Positions 1 through 8,024 are shown, counted from the first letter of the stretch. The stretch: 64,000 nt of DNA from Streptomyces laurentii (GCA_002355495.1 AP017424.1:3100001-3164000), one strand, 5' to 3'. The notes: a model not told the origin generated them from the sequence alone. Made by a program: numbers and translations.

Positions 1-105
1 GGGCACGGACGCGGCGAAGAAGGCCCGGTTCTCCCGCTCGAAGACGAGCAGGGCGGGCGCGTGGTCGGATCGCAGTCGCTCAAGGGCGAGTTCTGTGACG
101 GACAT
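1..105 (-). CDS. GNAT-type N-acetyltransferase, N-terminal fragment
   Basis: Only the first 35 codons are inside the window. They read leftwards from an ATG at 103-105, and the frame leaves the left edge without a stop. The visible peptide starts MSVTELALERL and contains RENRAFF at residues 24-30. This resembles the beginning of RimJ/RimL-type GNAT enzymes, where a hydrophobic strand is followed by an E-x-NR-x-FF helix start. The acetyl-CoA-binding motif that would prove the family lies outside the window, so the call rests on the N-terminus alone. Confidence 0.5.
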   Translation of the reverse strand, partial: MSVTELALERLRSDHAPALLVFERENRAFFAASVP

Positions 106-145
106 GCGGATCACGGTACGTATCCCGCCGGTTCCGTGCAGCACG

Positions 146-154
146 TTATCCACA
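146..154 (+). other. DnaA-box-like nonamer
   Basis: The sequence TTATCCACA is a perfect match to the classical DnaA box. It lies 41 bases upstream of the GNAT start codon, in a 156-base gap between two leftward genes. A single box is not an origin. It is listed because another perfect box occurs at 20120, and because TTATCCACA is rare by chance at this GC content. Confidence 0.35.
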
Positions 155-261
155 GGCCCCACTCAAAGTCGGATGGTCATACCGCAACTCCCCCGCGCCG
201 GGCCGCGGACACACGAAGGCGCACCCGGCGTCCCGGGTGCGCCTCGCTCACAGGACAGGGC

Positions 262-450
262 TCAGGCCCGGCGGTCCCGCGGCTCGTCCTGACCGCCCTG
301 GCCGCCCTGCGGCCTGTTCCGGCCCTGCCGCGCCCGGTCCTTGGCCTGCGACGCACGCTCGGACGCCTCGTCCTTCGCGTTGCCCATCTGCTGCCGGGTC
401 CGGTTCTGGAGCTCCCGCTCCTTGTCCTGGAACTGGTCCTTGATGCCCAT
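262..450 (-). CDS. Small hydrophilic, charge-rich protein (62 aa), function unknown
   Basis: This encodes a 62-residue protein starting MGIKDQFQDKERELQNRT, rich in Lys, Arg, Glu, Gln and Asp and with no hydrophobic segment. The N-terminal 40 residues should form one amphipathic helix; the C-terminus is a disordered Gly/Gln/Arg tail. An AGGAG Shine-Dalgarno sits 8 bases before the ATG at 448-450, which rules out the in-frame GTG 9 bases further upstream. Similar short helical proteins are common in Streptomyces and are often annotated as CsbD-like or stress-related. That role is only an analogy here. No operon partner is evident. Confidence 0.7.
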   Translation of the reverse strand: MGIKDQFQDKERELQNRTRQQMGNAKDEASERASQAKDRARQGRNRPQGGQGGQDEPRDRRA

Positions 451-481
451 GAAGTTCACTCCTAGACGGGTGTGAGGGGGG

Positions 482-500
482 AGGGGGCGTCGCGCCCCCT
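482..500 (-). terminator. GC hairpin, likely end of the monooxygenase operon
   Basis: A perfect 8-bp stem (AGGGGGCG / CGCCCCCT) with a TCG loop lies about 125 bases past the SDR stop codon, in the leftward reading direction. There is no T-run. Such GC-only hairpins are common terminators in Streptomyces, but the assignment is by position. Confidence 0.4.
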
Positions 501-625
501 AGGGCCTTGACCAGCCTGACACGGCCTTTCACCCTGCGCATGTCGATCAGACACGCAGCGTCATGGCCGCGGCGGCCGGTCTCCGGCGCCCTCCCCACCT
601 GTCGTCGGCGCTCACGGCGCCGCCG

Positions 626-1507
626 TCACGTCCGCTCGGCGCGGGTCCGCTCGTCGGCCACGCCGCCCGCGCCCACCAGGCCCGTCGACACCGTCCCGAG
701 CCGCGGCTCGAAGCGCCGCATCTCCCGCTGCCCCACGGCCGCGATGACGCCCGGCAGATAGCCGCGGCTCGACTGCATCCCGCGCAGCCACCACTGCGCG
801 TACACATGGGCCGAGCGCCGCTCGATCCCCGCGACGATCCGCTCCACGGCCGGACCGAGCGGATACGTGCGGTTCGCCGGCCACGGCAGCCGGCCGCGCA
901 ACTCCCGCATGACGTCGTCCTGGTCGGCGCCCCGCACCATGTCCGTGTCGGTCCACGACAGATAACCGACCCCGACCCGCACACCCTTGTACGCGACCTC
1001 GGCGCGCAGGCTGTGCGCGAACGCCTCGACGCCCGACTTCGAGGCGCAGTACGCCGTCATCATCGGCGCCGGCGTCATCGCGGCCAGCGAGGCGATCTGG
1101 AGGAAGTAGCCGCGGGACTCCATGAGGACGGGCAGGAACGCCCGCGCGGTCACGGCGCCGCCGATCAGATTGACCTCGATGACCCGCCGCCACGCGACCG
1201 GGTCGGAGTCCACGAACGGGCCACCCGCCGCGACACCGGCGTTGGCGACCACGATGTCGACCTTGCCGAACCGCTCCTTCACCTCGGCCGCCACCCGCGC
1301 CATCGCCACGTGGTCGGTGACGTCGGCGTGCCACCAGTCGGCCTCGGTGTGCAGCCGCCCGGCGACCTCCTTCAGCAGCTCCGGCTCCAGGCCGACCAGC
1401 GCGACCCTCGCGCCGCGCGCGGAGAGCTTGCGGGCGAGGAGTTCACCGACGCCGCGGGCGCCGCCGGTGACGACCGCGACCTGTCCTTCCAGGCTGACCC
1501 TGCTCAT
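626..1507 (-). CDS. Short-chain dehydrogenase/reductase (SDR)
   Basis: This is a 293-residue classical SDR. The cofactor loop is seen as VVTGGARGVGE (TGxxxGxG, residues 12-20), followed by the NAG motif (VVANAGVA, about residue 90) and the catalytic YCASKSG (YxxxK, about residue 153). The C-terminal extension of about 40 residues beyond the Rossmann core suggests a lipid- or ketone-type substrate pocket. It is the third gene of a leftward operon; its ATG overlaps the hydrolase stop by 4 bases (ATGA at 1504-1507), implying translational coupling. Next to a Baeyer-Villiger enzyme and an esterase-like hydrolase, it may oxidise the released alcohol or supply the ketone. Substrate unknown. Confidence 0.88.
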   Translation of the reverse strand: MSRVSLEGQVAVVTGGARGVGELLARKLSARGARVALVGLEPELLKEVAGRLHTEADWWHADVTDHVAMARVAAEVKERFGKVDIVVANAGVAAGGPFVDSDPVAWRRVIEVNLIGGAVTARAFLPVLMESRGYFLQIASLAAMTPAPMMTAYCASKSGVEAFAHSLRAEVAYKGVRVGVGYLSWTDTDMVRGADQDDVMRELRGRLPWPANRTYPLGPAVERIVAGIERRSAHVYAQWWLRGMQSSRGYLPGVIAAVGQREMRRFEPRLGTVSTGLVGAGGVADERTRAERT

Positions 1508-2529
1508 GCCCCTGCCTCCTCGTTCTCGCGTCCGTCCGTTTCCGCGGCCGTGGCCGCGGCCGCCTCAGCCATCGCGCCGCCCTGCTCGCCCTGCGCGTCC
1601 TGCTTCACGCCCAGGTACGTGAGGGTCAGTTCACGGATCCGCGCCGTGACGGCCTCCGGGGCCTCCACAGGTGTCATATGCCCCATCCCCGGGAGCACGG
1701 TCAGGCCCGTGCAGTGTGGCAGCGCGGCGGCGAGCCGGCGGGCGTGCACGGGCGGGGTGAGCCGGTCGGCGGTGCCGACGACCACGGCCACCGGCAGCCG
1801 CAGCTCCCGTACGTCCGCGTCGAGGTCGAGCGTCGCCAGCACCTGCGACCAGCCGTAACGGGCCCCGCGCGGGCACGCGTGCACGATGTGCGCGCAGGTG
1901 TCGACCCGCTCGGGCGGGCTGGCCGGGCCCATCGTCGCGTACTTGAGGATCTTCCGGGACACCGGCGTGACCGGCCCGAGCGGCGCCTTCGCGCCGATGA
2001 TGGCGCGGGTGAGCCGGGTCCGCAGACCGCCCGGACCCAGCGGTACGACGAGGGACTCGGCGATCAGCCGCGCCGGCCCCGTCGAGCAGAGCAGCGCGGC
2101 GGCCGCGTGCTGCCGCAGGAGCGGCCGGCGGGCGGCGGCCATGATGGTCATGCCGCCCATGGAGTGGCCGGCCAGGACGGCCCGTTCGCCGGGGCGGAGG
2201 GTGGCCGCGAGCACGGCCTCCAGGTCGTCGGCGAGCGCCTCGGCCGAGTAGCCCCGGCCGCCGCCCGTACCGAGCCCCGCGACCGGAGCCGGGGCCGGGG
2301 AGCCGCCGTGTCCCCGCTGGTCGTAGGCGATGACCCGGTGGTCGGTGGCGAGGTCCCGTATCTGCGCGTCCCAGAAGCGGGTGTTGCAGGTCCAGCCGTG
2401 GGCGAGGACGACGGCGGGGGCGCCGGCCGGCCCGTACTCCTCGACACGGAGGGTGGCTCCGTCGGCGGAGGTCACCATCGACGTGCGGACGGGCGGGATC
2501 CCGGTCACCCGGGTGTTCACGCGGCTCAC
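1504..2529 (-). CDS. Alpha/beta hydrolase
   Basis: This 341-residue alpha/beta-hydrolase-fold enzyme has the HGW oxyanion region (LAHGWTCN), the nucleophile elbow GHSMGG and a late acid/His pair (GTADRLTPP and GMGHMTP). The start is taken as the GTG at 2527-2529, whose last two bases overlap the upstream stop (GTGA), as expected for a coupled operon. The first 18 residues (VSRVNTRVTGIPPVRTSM) are not conserved, so a start at the internal ATG after RTS is possible. In this operon it is best explained as an esterase or lactonase acting on the product of the neighbouring monooxygenase. That is inference. Confidence 0.85.
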   Translation of the reverse strand: MSRVNTRVTGIPPVRTSMVTSADGATLRVEEYGPAGAPAVVLAHGWTCNTRFWDAQIRDLATDHRVIAYDQRGHGGSPAPAPVAGLGTGGGRGYSAEALADDLEAVLAATLRPGERAVLAGHSMGGMTIMAAARRPLLRQHAAAALLCSTGPARLIAESLVVPLGPGGLRTRLTRAIIGAKAPLGPVTPVSRKILKYATMGPASPPERVDTCAHIVHACPRGARYGWSQVLATLDLDADVRELRLPVAVVVGTADRLTPPVHARRLAAALPHCTGLTVLPGMGHMTPVEAPEAVTARIRELTLTYLGVKQDAQGEQGGAMAEAAAATAAETDGRENEEAGA

Positions 2530-4049
2530 TGGACCGCCTCCTTCGTGCGGGAGCCCGCGGCGGACGCCGCCGCGGGGACGGGGGCGCGCAGCACCTCGTA
2601 CTCGGAGAGGTCGACGGTCCGGGTCTCGCGCCGGAACGCATAGGTCGTGCCGGGCCACAGCGTGGTGTTGCGGCCGTTGGCGTCGAGGTACCAGCTGTCG
2701 CAGCCGCCCGCCTTCCACACCGTCCGCTGCATCCGGGACTGCACCCGGCGGTTCCACCCGTCGACGGCACCGGGACGGACGGCGAGGGCGGCGCGCCCGC
2801 CGAGCGCGTCCAGCTGGCGCAGGTAGTCGGCCATGTAGTTCAGCTGGGACTCGATCATCAGGATCATCGAGGAGTTCCCGAGGCCGGTGTTGGGACCGAT
2901 GATCGTCATGAAGTTGGGGAACCCGGCGGCGGTGGCGCCGCGCAGCGCCTCCATGCCGTTCTTCCACCGCTCGGCGAGCGTGCTGCCGTCCGCGCCGACG
3001 ACCCGCTCGGCGATCGGCATGTCGGTGACGTGGAAGCCGGTGCCGAAGACGATCGCGTCGACCTCGCTCTCCGTGCCGTCGGCGGCGACCACGGTGTTCC
3101 CGCGGATCTCCTTGAGGCCGGAGGCGACGACGTCCACATTGGGCCGGGTGAGCGCCGGGTAGTACGCGTTGGACAGCAGGATGCGCTTGCAGCCCAGGCG
3201 GTACGAGGGGGTCAGCTTGGCCCGCAGCGCGGGGTCCTTCACGGCGCGGGTGATGTTGGCCTTGGCGAGCCGTTCGACCAGGCCCAGCTCGTCGGGGCGC
3301 TTGGTGAACGCGCTGACCTGGAGCTCGCGGATGCCCCACAGGATGCCGCGGCGGGCGGCCGTGGTGAACGGCAGCTGCCGGTGCAGCCAGCGCTCGGGGG
3401 CGCTGATGGGACGGTCCACGCGGGGCATGACCCACGGGGGCGTGCGCTGGAAGAGGGTGAGCCGGGCGACCCGCGGCTGGATCGCCGGGACGATCTGGAT
3501 GGCGGAGGCGCCGGTTCCGACCACGGCGACGCGCTTGCCGGTCAGGTCGTAGTCGTGATCCCAGCGGGCGGAGTGGAAGACCTTGCCGGTGAAGCCGTCG
3601 AGCCCCGGGATGTCGGGGATCCTGGGGTCGGAGAGCGGGCCGGTGGCGGAGACGACGACGTCGGCGGAGAAGGTGCCGCGGCTGGTCTCGATGTCCCAGC
3701 GCAGCTCGTCCGCGTTCCAGGTGGTCCGCGTGACCTCGTGGTTCAGGCGCAGGTGCGGGCGGATCCCGAAGGTGTCGGTGACGTGCTCCAGGTACGCGCG
3801 GATGTGGCGCTGTCCGGAGAAGGTGCGCGGCCAGTCGGGGTTGGGCGCGAAGGAGAAGGAGTAGAGGTGGGAGGGGACGTCGCAGGCGCAGCCGGGGTAG
3901 TCGTTGTCCCGCCAGGTGCCGCCCACGGAGTCGGCCCGTTCCAGGACGACGAAGTCGGTGATGCCTTCGCGGCGCAGCCGGACGGCGGCTCCGAGGCCGC
4001 CGAATCCCGATCCGATCACCGCCACTCGTACGTGCTCGTGCTTCGCCAC
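2526..4049 (-). CDS. Baeyer-Villiger-type flavin monooxygenase
   Basis: This is a 507-residue FAD/NADPH monooxygenase. It has the FAD Rossmann motif GSGFGGLG (residues 13-20), the Baeyer-Villiger fingerprint F-x-G-x3-H-x3-W-D at F153, G155, H159, W163 and D164, and the second (NADPH) Rossmann motif GTGASA at 178-183. Family members insert oxygen next to a ketone to give an ester or lactone. The GTG start at 4047-4049 is chosen because GGGAGG lies just upstream and the glycine motif then falls where expected; a longer frame from 4121 adds only low-quality residues and overlaps an operator. It is first in an operon with a hydrolase and an SDR, an order like mymA-lipR-SDR (Rv3083-Rv3085) of Mycobacterium tuberculosis. 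Confidence 0.9.
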   Translation of the reverse strand: MAKHEHVRVAVIGSGFGGLGAAVRLRREGITDFVVLERADSVGGTWRDNDYPGCACDVPSHLYSFSFAPNPDWPRTFSGQRHIRAYLEHVTDTFGIRPHLRLNHEVTRTTWNADELRWDIETSRGTFSADVVVSATGPLSDPRIPDIPGLDGFTGKVFHSARWDHDYDLTGKRVAVVGTGASAIQIVPAIQPRVARLTLFQRTPPWVMPRVDRPISAPERWLHRQLPFTTAARRGILWGIRELQVSAFTKRPDELGLVERLAKANITRAVKDPALRAKLTPSYRLGCKRILLSNAYYPALTRPNVDVVASGLKEIRGNTVVAADGTESEVDAIVFGTGFHVTDMPIAERVVGADGSTLAERWKNGMEALRGATAAGFPNFMTIIGPNTGLGNSSMILMIESQLNYMADYLRQLDALGGRAALAVRPGAVDGWNRRVQSRMQRTVWKAGGCDSWYLDANGRNTTLWPGTTYAFRRETRTVDLSEYEVLRAPVPAAASAAGSRTKEAVQ

Positions 4050-4120
4050 GCCGCCTCCCGTGCGCCCGGCCAAGATTCCGCCAGCGATCACTGGCACGAT
4101 TGGACTGTAGGGCACCCGCA

Positions 4121-4163
4121 TACCGAGCGGTAGGGGTTGGGCGAGGGAAAGTTACCGGCGGTA
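4121..4163. promoter_or_regulatory. Twin TACCG-n-CGGTA palindromes, candidate operators
   Basis: Two near-identical inverted repeats lie between the divergent monooxygenase and MerR genes: TACCGAGCGGTA at 4121-4132 and TACCGGCGGTA at 4153-4163. Their starts are 32 bases apart, about three helical turns, so a dimeric regulator could sit on one DNA face. The MerR protein encoded just to the right is the obvious candidate, but its binding specificity is unknown. Confidence 0.55.
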
Positions 4164-4181
4164 CAACATAGGCTGACGGTC

Positions 4182-4955
4182 GTGGCGAAACGATCGGGAG
4201 AACAGGCCCCAGGACAGGACGCCGGACGGGCGGGAGGAGCGACCGCACCGGCGCCGCCCGATTCCGGAGCGGGGGCGGCGGGACCGGCGGCCCCCGGAAC
4301 GGAGACGGCGGGAACGGCGGCGGGGACGACGGACCCGGTACGCGAGTACCGGATGGCCGACCTGGCCGCCGCGGCCGGCATCACCGTACGCACGCTGCGC
4401 TTCTACCGTGAACGCGGACTGATCCCGCCGCCGCGCCGCGAGGGCCGGATCGCCTGGTACGACGAACACCACCTGGCCCGCCTGCGCACCATCGCCGCCC
4501 TGCTCGACCGCGGCCACACCCTCAACGGCATCGCGGACCTCACCGCCGCCTTCGAGTCCGGGCGGAACGTCGGCGAGGTCCTCGAACTGGGCCCGCCCAC
4601 CGAGGAGGAGCCCGTCCGGCTCACTCCGCAGGAACTCGCCGACCACTTCGCCGGCGAGGCCACCCCCGAGAACCTGGTCGCCGCCCTCGACCTCGGCTAC
4701 CTCGCCACCGACGGCGAGGACATCGTCCACATCAGCCGCCGGCTGCTGGACGTCTCCGCCGCCCTCGTCCGCGAGGGCGTCCCGCTGGCCGCCGTCCTGA
4801 AGGCGGGCGGACGGGTGCGCGAGCACGCGGACGCGCTGGCGGAACTGTTCACCGACCTGCTCGGCGCGGAGGAGGCGCGACGGCTGCGCCCGCTGGCCAA
4901 GAGCGTGGTGGAGGCGGAACTCTCCCTCGCCCTGGACCGGCGCCTGCGCCCCTGA
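4182..4955 (+). CDS. MerR-family transcriptional regulator
   Basis: This 257-residue regulator starts with about 55 disordered Ala/Gly/Pro residues. A MerR winged helix follows (YRMADLAAAAGITVRTLRFY, then ERGLIPPPRR and a W-Y-D-x-x-H-L wing), then about 130 residues of effector or dimer domain. It has no cysteine cluster of the metal-sensing type, so a small organic ligand is more likely. GTG at 4182 is chosen over the earlier in-frame ATG at 4137, because the latter would place the start before the TACCGGCGGTA operator at 4153. It is divergent from the monooxygenase operon and is its probable regulator. Confidence 0.85.
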   Translation: MAKRSGEQAPGQDAGRAGGATAPAPPDSGAGAAGPAAPGTETAGTAAGTTDPVREYRMADLAAAAGITVRTLRFYRERGLIPPPRREGRIAWYDEHHLARLRTIAALLDRGHTLNGIADLTAAFESGRNVGEVLELGPPTEEEPVRLTPQELADHFAGEATPENLVAALDLGYLATDGEDIVHISRRLLDVSAALVREGVPLAAVLKAGGRVREHADALAELFTDLLGAEEARRLRPLAKSVVEAELSLALDRRLRP

Positions 4956-5023
4956 CGCACGCCGAGGGCGCGGGCCAGGGGCGCGGAGGCCGGGGGCGCG
5001 GGCCAGAGCGGGGCTCCGGCGCT

Positions 5024-5827
5024 CTACAGCTCGTAGACGACGGTGACGGGCGCGTGGTCGCTCCAGCGCTCCGCATGCGTGGCGGCCCGCTCGACCTCCG
5101 CCTTGACGGCCTTGGCGGCGAGCCCGGGCGTCACCATCTGGTAGTCGATGCGCCAGCCGCTGTCGTTGTCGAAGGCCCGGCCCCGGTAGGACCACCAGGA
5201 GTAGGGGCCGTCCTGGTCGGGGTGGAGGGCGCGGAAGACGTCCACGTACCCGCCGTCGCCCTCGTCGAGGACCCGGCCGAGCCACGCCCGCTCCTCGGGG
5301 AGGAAGCCGGAGCTCTTCTGGTTGGCCTTCCAGTTCTTGAGGTCGGCCTCCTGGTGGGCGATGTTCCAGTCGCCGCAGACGACGACCTCGCGCCCGTCGG
5401 CGGCGGCCCGCTCCCGAAGCCCCTTCAGGTACGGCAGGAACTCGGCCATGAAGCGGATCTTCTCGTCCTGCCGCTCGGTGCCGACCTCGCCGGAGGGCAG
5501 ATAGAGGCTGGCGACGGTGACGCCCGGCAGGTCGGCCTCGATGTAGCGGCCCGTCCCGTCGAACTCGTCCGACCCGAAGCCGACGCGTACGGCGTCGGGC
5601 TCGCGCCGCGTGTAGAGCGAGACCCCGGCCCGCCCCTTCGCGGCTGCGGGGGCATGAGTGACGTACCAGCCCTCCGGGGCACCGGCCTCGGCCGGCAGCT
5701 GAGCCTCCTCGGCGCGCACTTCCTGGAGGCAGACCGCGTCTGCGGAGGTGCCGGCCAGCCACTCGACGAAGCCCTTTTTGGCGGCGGCACGCAGACCATT
5801 GACATTCACGGTGGTCACAGTGAGCAT
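5024..5827 (-). CDS. xthA: Exodeoxyribonuclease III (XthA/ExoA family)
   Basis: This is a 267-residue Mg2+-dependent AP endonuclease / 3'-5' exonuclease of base-excision repair. Diagnostic motifs in order are NVNGLRAA (residues 8-15), the metal-binding CLQEVRA, the substrate-contact GRAGVSLY, the catalytic GDWNIAH, and the C-terminal SDHAPV catalytic histidine. Length is normal for the family. It is convergent with the MerR gene and starts 60 bases from a divergent GNAT gene. No strong Shine-Dalgarno is visible before ATG 5825-5827 (CCCGGG only), which may limit translation. Confidence 0.93.
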   Translation of the reverse strand: MLTVTTVNVNGLRAAAKKGFVEWLAGTSADAVCLQEVRAEEAQLPAEAGAPEGWYVTHAPAAAKGRAGVSLYTRREPDAVRVGFGSDEFDGTGRYIEADLPGVTVASLYLPSGEVGTERQDEKIRFMAEFLPYLKGLRERAAADGREVVVCGDWNIAHQEADLKNWKANQKSSGFLPEERAWLGRVLDEGDGGYVDVFRALHPDQDGPYSWWSYRGRAFDNDSGWRIDYQMVTPGLAAKAVKAEVERAATHAERWSDHAPVTVVYEL

Positions 5828-5887
5828 CCCGGGAGAATACCGGCACCTCCGGCCGGCACGTGAACGAACAGAAGTGCGATTTACCGA

Positions 5888-6379
5888 ATGAATATCCGCC
5901 CGACTTCTTTTGACCACCCCGACGCGGTCAAGCTCAACGACGCCGTCCAGCTGGAGTACGCCAAGCGCTACGCGGACGAGGACGAGGACGGCGAGGGCGA
6001 TCTCACCCCGCTCGACGCCACGATGTTCGCCCCGCCCCGGGGCCTCTACCTGCTGGCATACGACTCGTCGGACACCCCGGTCGCCTCCGGCGGCTGGCGC
6101 ACCCAGGACGAGAACGGCGAGGGCTACTCCGACGGCGACGCCGAGCTGAAGCGCATGTACGTCACCCCCGGCGCACGCGGCCTGGGCCTCGCCCGCCGCA
6201 TCCTCGCCCTCCTGGAGTCGGACGCCCGCACGGCGGGCCGCACCCGCATGGTCCTGGAGACGGGCACGGCCCAGCCGGAGGCCATCGCCCTCTACACCTC
6301 CAGCGGCTACGAGCCCTGCCCGAAGTTCGGCTACTACCGCGCGTACGACAGCAGCCTCTGCTACGCGAAGCCGCTCTAA
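5888..6379 (+). CDS. GNAT-family N-acetyltransferase
   Basis: This is a 163-residue acetyltransferase. The acetyl-CoA pyrophosphate loop is seen as RGLGLARRIL after the strand LKRMYVTPGA, and the C-terminal motif B as ALYTSSGYEPCPKFGYY. An acidic stretch (DEDEDGEGD) sits near residue 33. The family transfers acetyl groups to small amines or protein N-termini; the substrate cannot be told. The start ATG at 5888 has only a weak AGAAG ribosome site. It is followed after 28 bases by a long hairpin. Confidence 0.85.
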   Translation: MNIRPTSFDHPDAVKLNDAVQLEYAKRYADEDEDGEGDLTPLDATMFAPPRGLYLLAYDSSDTPVASGGWRTQDENGEGYSDGDAELKRMYVTPGARGLGLARRILALLESDARTAGRTRMVLETGTAQPEAIALYTSSGYEPCPKFGYYRAYDSSLCYAKPL

Positions 6380-6406
6380 GCCGGCGCGACGACCGCAGCA
6401 CATCGA

Positions 6407-6447
6407 GGCATATGCGGGTCCGACTCCTGGCCCGACCCGCATATGCC
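6407..6447 (+). terminator. 14-bp inverted repeat after the GNAT gene
   Basis: GGCATATGCGGGTC at 6407-6420 pairs perfectly with 6434-6447 around a 13-base loop, 28 bases beyond the GNAT stop. There is no T-run, but stem strength and position fit an intrinsic Streptomyces terminator. Confidence 0.6.
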
Positions 6448-6546
6448 CGCCCGCATGCCGCCCCTGTCAGTACCGGCCGCACCTGCGCCACCATCCGGAT
6501 GCGGTGACCCTCGCCGCTCGAATCGCCGAACAGCCCCTGGAACGAC

Positions 6547-6584
6547 AAGAATCCCGCCCGATCGTGTGATCGGGCGGGATTCTT
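6547..6584 (-). terminator. 17-bp perfect hairpin after tRNA-Ala
   Basis: AAGAATCCCGCCCGATC (6547-6563) and its exact complement (6568-6584) enclose a GTGT loop. In the leftward direction the stem ends in TTCTT just 9 bases after the tRNA 3' end, as expected for a tRNA terminator. Confidence 0.8.
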
Positions 6585-6592
6585 GGTGTCTG

Positions 6593-6666
6593 TGGACCTG
6601 AGGGGATTCGAACCCCTGACCCCCTCGATGCGAACGAGGTGCGCTACCAGACTGCGCCACAGGCCC
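6593..6666 (-). tRNA. tRNA-Ala (anticodon CGC)
   Basis: This is a 74-base cloverleaf on the minus strand. The 5' arm GGGCCTG pairs with CAGGTCC (one G-T), the discriminator is A, and part of the CA tail is encoded. The anticodon stem CCTCG/CGAGG holds the loop TTCGCAT, giving anticodon CGC, which reads GCG alanine codons. The T arm GGGGTTCGAATCCCC is standard. No integrase or direct-repeat att site is seen nearby. Confidence 0.95.
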
Positions 6667-6762
6667 TTGCGACGTGTGAAACATTAGCATCCCGAGTGGC
6701 GGAGTCGGAAATCCGCTCCCGCCCTGGTCAGCCGGGGGCCGTCGCGCCCCCGGGACGGCCGG

Positions 6763-7878
6763 TCATTCGTTGGCCGCGCGGGGGCGGTCGTCGTCCGCGT
6801 ACTGGTCGAAGAGCGGCGTGCGGCCGTGGTCGCGGCGCGGGCGCTGGGGGGTGGCGCGCCGGCGCGGGTGCGGGGCCGGGGCCGGTTCGGGCGCCGCCGC
6901 GGAGGAGCGGGCCGCGCTCCAGGTCTCCGGGTCCGTCACGTCGACGCCGCCCGGCGCGCGCGGGGCGACCGGGGCGGTGACGTACGTGGGGAGTGGGACC
7001 GGGACCGGGTTCCAGCTGTCGCCGCGGGCCGGGCCGCGCTCGCGCTGCTGGTCGACCCATTCCGCGTGGTCCGTCTGCTCGACCAGCGCGCGGCGGTCGG
7101 CCTCCTGCGGGGAGACGATCGGTTCGGGCGCCGGGACCGCGGCCGGTGCGGGCTCCGGCTCGGGGGTCGGGGCGACGGCGCGGCGGCTCTCGCGCAGCCG
7201 GGCCGCGGCGGCCTCGGCGTTGCGCCGGTCCATCACGTAGACGAAGCGCCGCCGTTCCTGGGCCCGCAGGTAGACGATGTACGCGCTCAGGAGCACGGCC
7301 GGGGCCGCCGGGACCCACAGGAAGGCGAGGCCGCCGACGGCCGCGACGATCGCGCCGATCGTGAACGCGAGGAAGAGGGTCACCGTGGTGCGCCGGCGCC
7401 GGGCGAGGACCTTGCCGCGGCGGGCCCGTTCGGCCGCCGCCGCGTTCGGTTTCGCGTCCCGGACGGGCTTCCCCGGTCCCGCGACGCCCGCCGTGCCCGC
7501 CGCCTTGGAGGCCGGCGCGTCCGCGGGCGACGCCGGGACCTTCCTGGCCGCCGGGACCGCCTCGGGCATCTCCAGACGCGCTTCCGTCCTGGCCGCGGGC
7601 GCGCAGAAGCCCCGGACGTCGACCGAGCTGAGATGCTCCGTCGCCGCGTCCGGGTCCACGTCGGCCGTCGTGCCGTCGCCCGCCCGCTCCCGGTCCCGTA
7701 GCTCCTTGGCGTAACGACGCTCCATGCCCGCCCGTCCGGACAGCAGCCGGATGGCGGTGCTGAAGCGTTCCGTCGGACGAGCTTCGTTCAGCTCGTCCTG
7801 CCTTCGGAGCCACATCGGCACCAGGTAGGCGGCCCAGGCTCCGACGATGACTGCGTAGATGAGGCCGCTGCTGCTCAC
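6763..7878 (-). CDS. glpR: GlpR-like membrane protein (gephyrin-like protein receptor family)
   Basis: This encodes a 371-residue protein starting MSSSGLIYAVIVGAWAAYLVPMW, an N-terminal membrane helix, followed by a conserved cytosolic strip with RRQDELNEARPTERF. A pair of closely spaced helices occurs around residues 165-205 (TVTLFLAFTIGAIVAAVGGL and WVPAAPAVLLSAYIVYL). The rest is Pro/Ala/Arg-rich and probably disordered. The opening matches the actinobacterial family named GlpR, the membrane receptor of the gephyrin-like protein Glp in Corynebacterium glutamicum. That name is supported here by its place downstream of the galU-glp-moaC-mog-rimJ run. It is separated from rimJ by an unusually AT-rich 146-base gap, so it may have its own promoter. 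Confidence 0.75.
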   Translation of the reverse strand: MSSSGLIYAVIVGAWAAYLVPMWLRRQDELNEARPTERFSTAIRLLSGRAGMERRYAKELRDRERAGDGTTADVDPDAATEHLSSVDVRGFCAPAARTEARLEMPEAVPAARKVPASPADAPASKAAGTAGVAGPGKPVRDAKPNAAAAERARRGKVLARRRRTTVTLFLAFTIGAIVAAVGGLAFLWVPAAPAVLLSAYIVYLRAQERRRFVYVMDRRNAEAAAARLRESRRAVAPTPEPEPAPAAVPAPEPIVSPQEADRRALVEQTDHAEWVDQQRERGPARGDSWNPVPVPLPTYVTAPVAPRAPGGVDVTDPETWSAARSSAAAPEPAPAPHPRRRATPQRPRRDHGRTPLFDQYADDDRPRAANE

Positions 7879-8024
7879 GCCTCACACGGTAGAGGGGTTC
7901 GGGTGAGGGCATCGCCCAATTGGGCCGGTGTGTCGCACGATCTGGCTGATATCACTGAACTTTTTTCAGATTATCCAGACCGAACGCCGGTCAATCACGC
8001 TTGGAATTCGAACACTTATTGGAA
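7879..8024 (-). promoter_or_regulatory. AT-rich gap upstream of glpR
   Basis: The core of this gap (about 7935-8035) is markedly richer in A/T than any neighbour. It holds CTGAACTTTTTTCAG, a short stem (CTGAA/TTCAG) with a T-rich loop, and two GGAATT repeats near 8002 and 8019. On the minus strand TTGACC (near 7991) lies some 15 bases before TAATCT, a poor but possible promoter. I read it as the glpR promoter, perhaps with the rimJ transcript end. Confidence 0.4.

Noticed and set aside
6593..6666. tRNA-Ala as an integration site of a mobile element
   Set aside because: There is no integrase, excisionase or repeated tRNA 3' end nearby. The flanks are conserved housekeeping genes.
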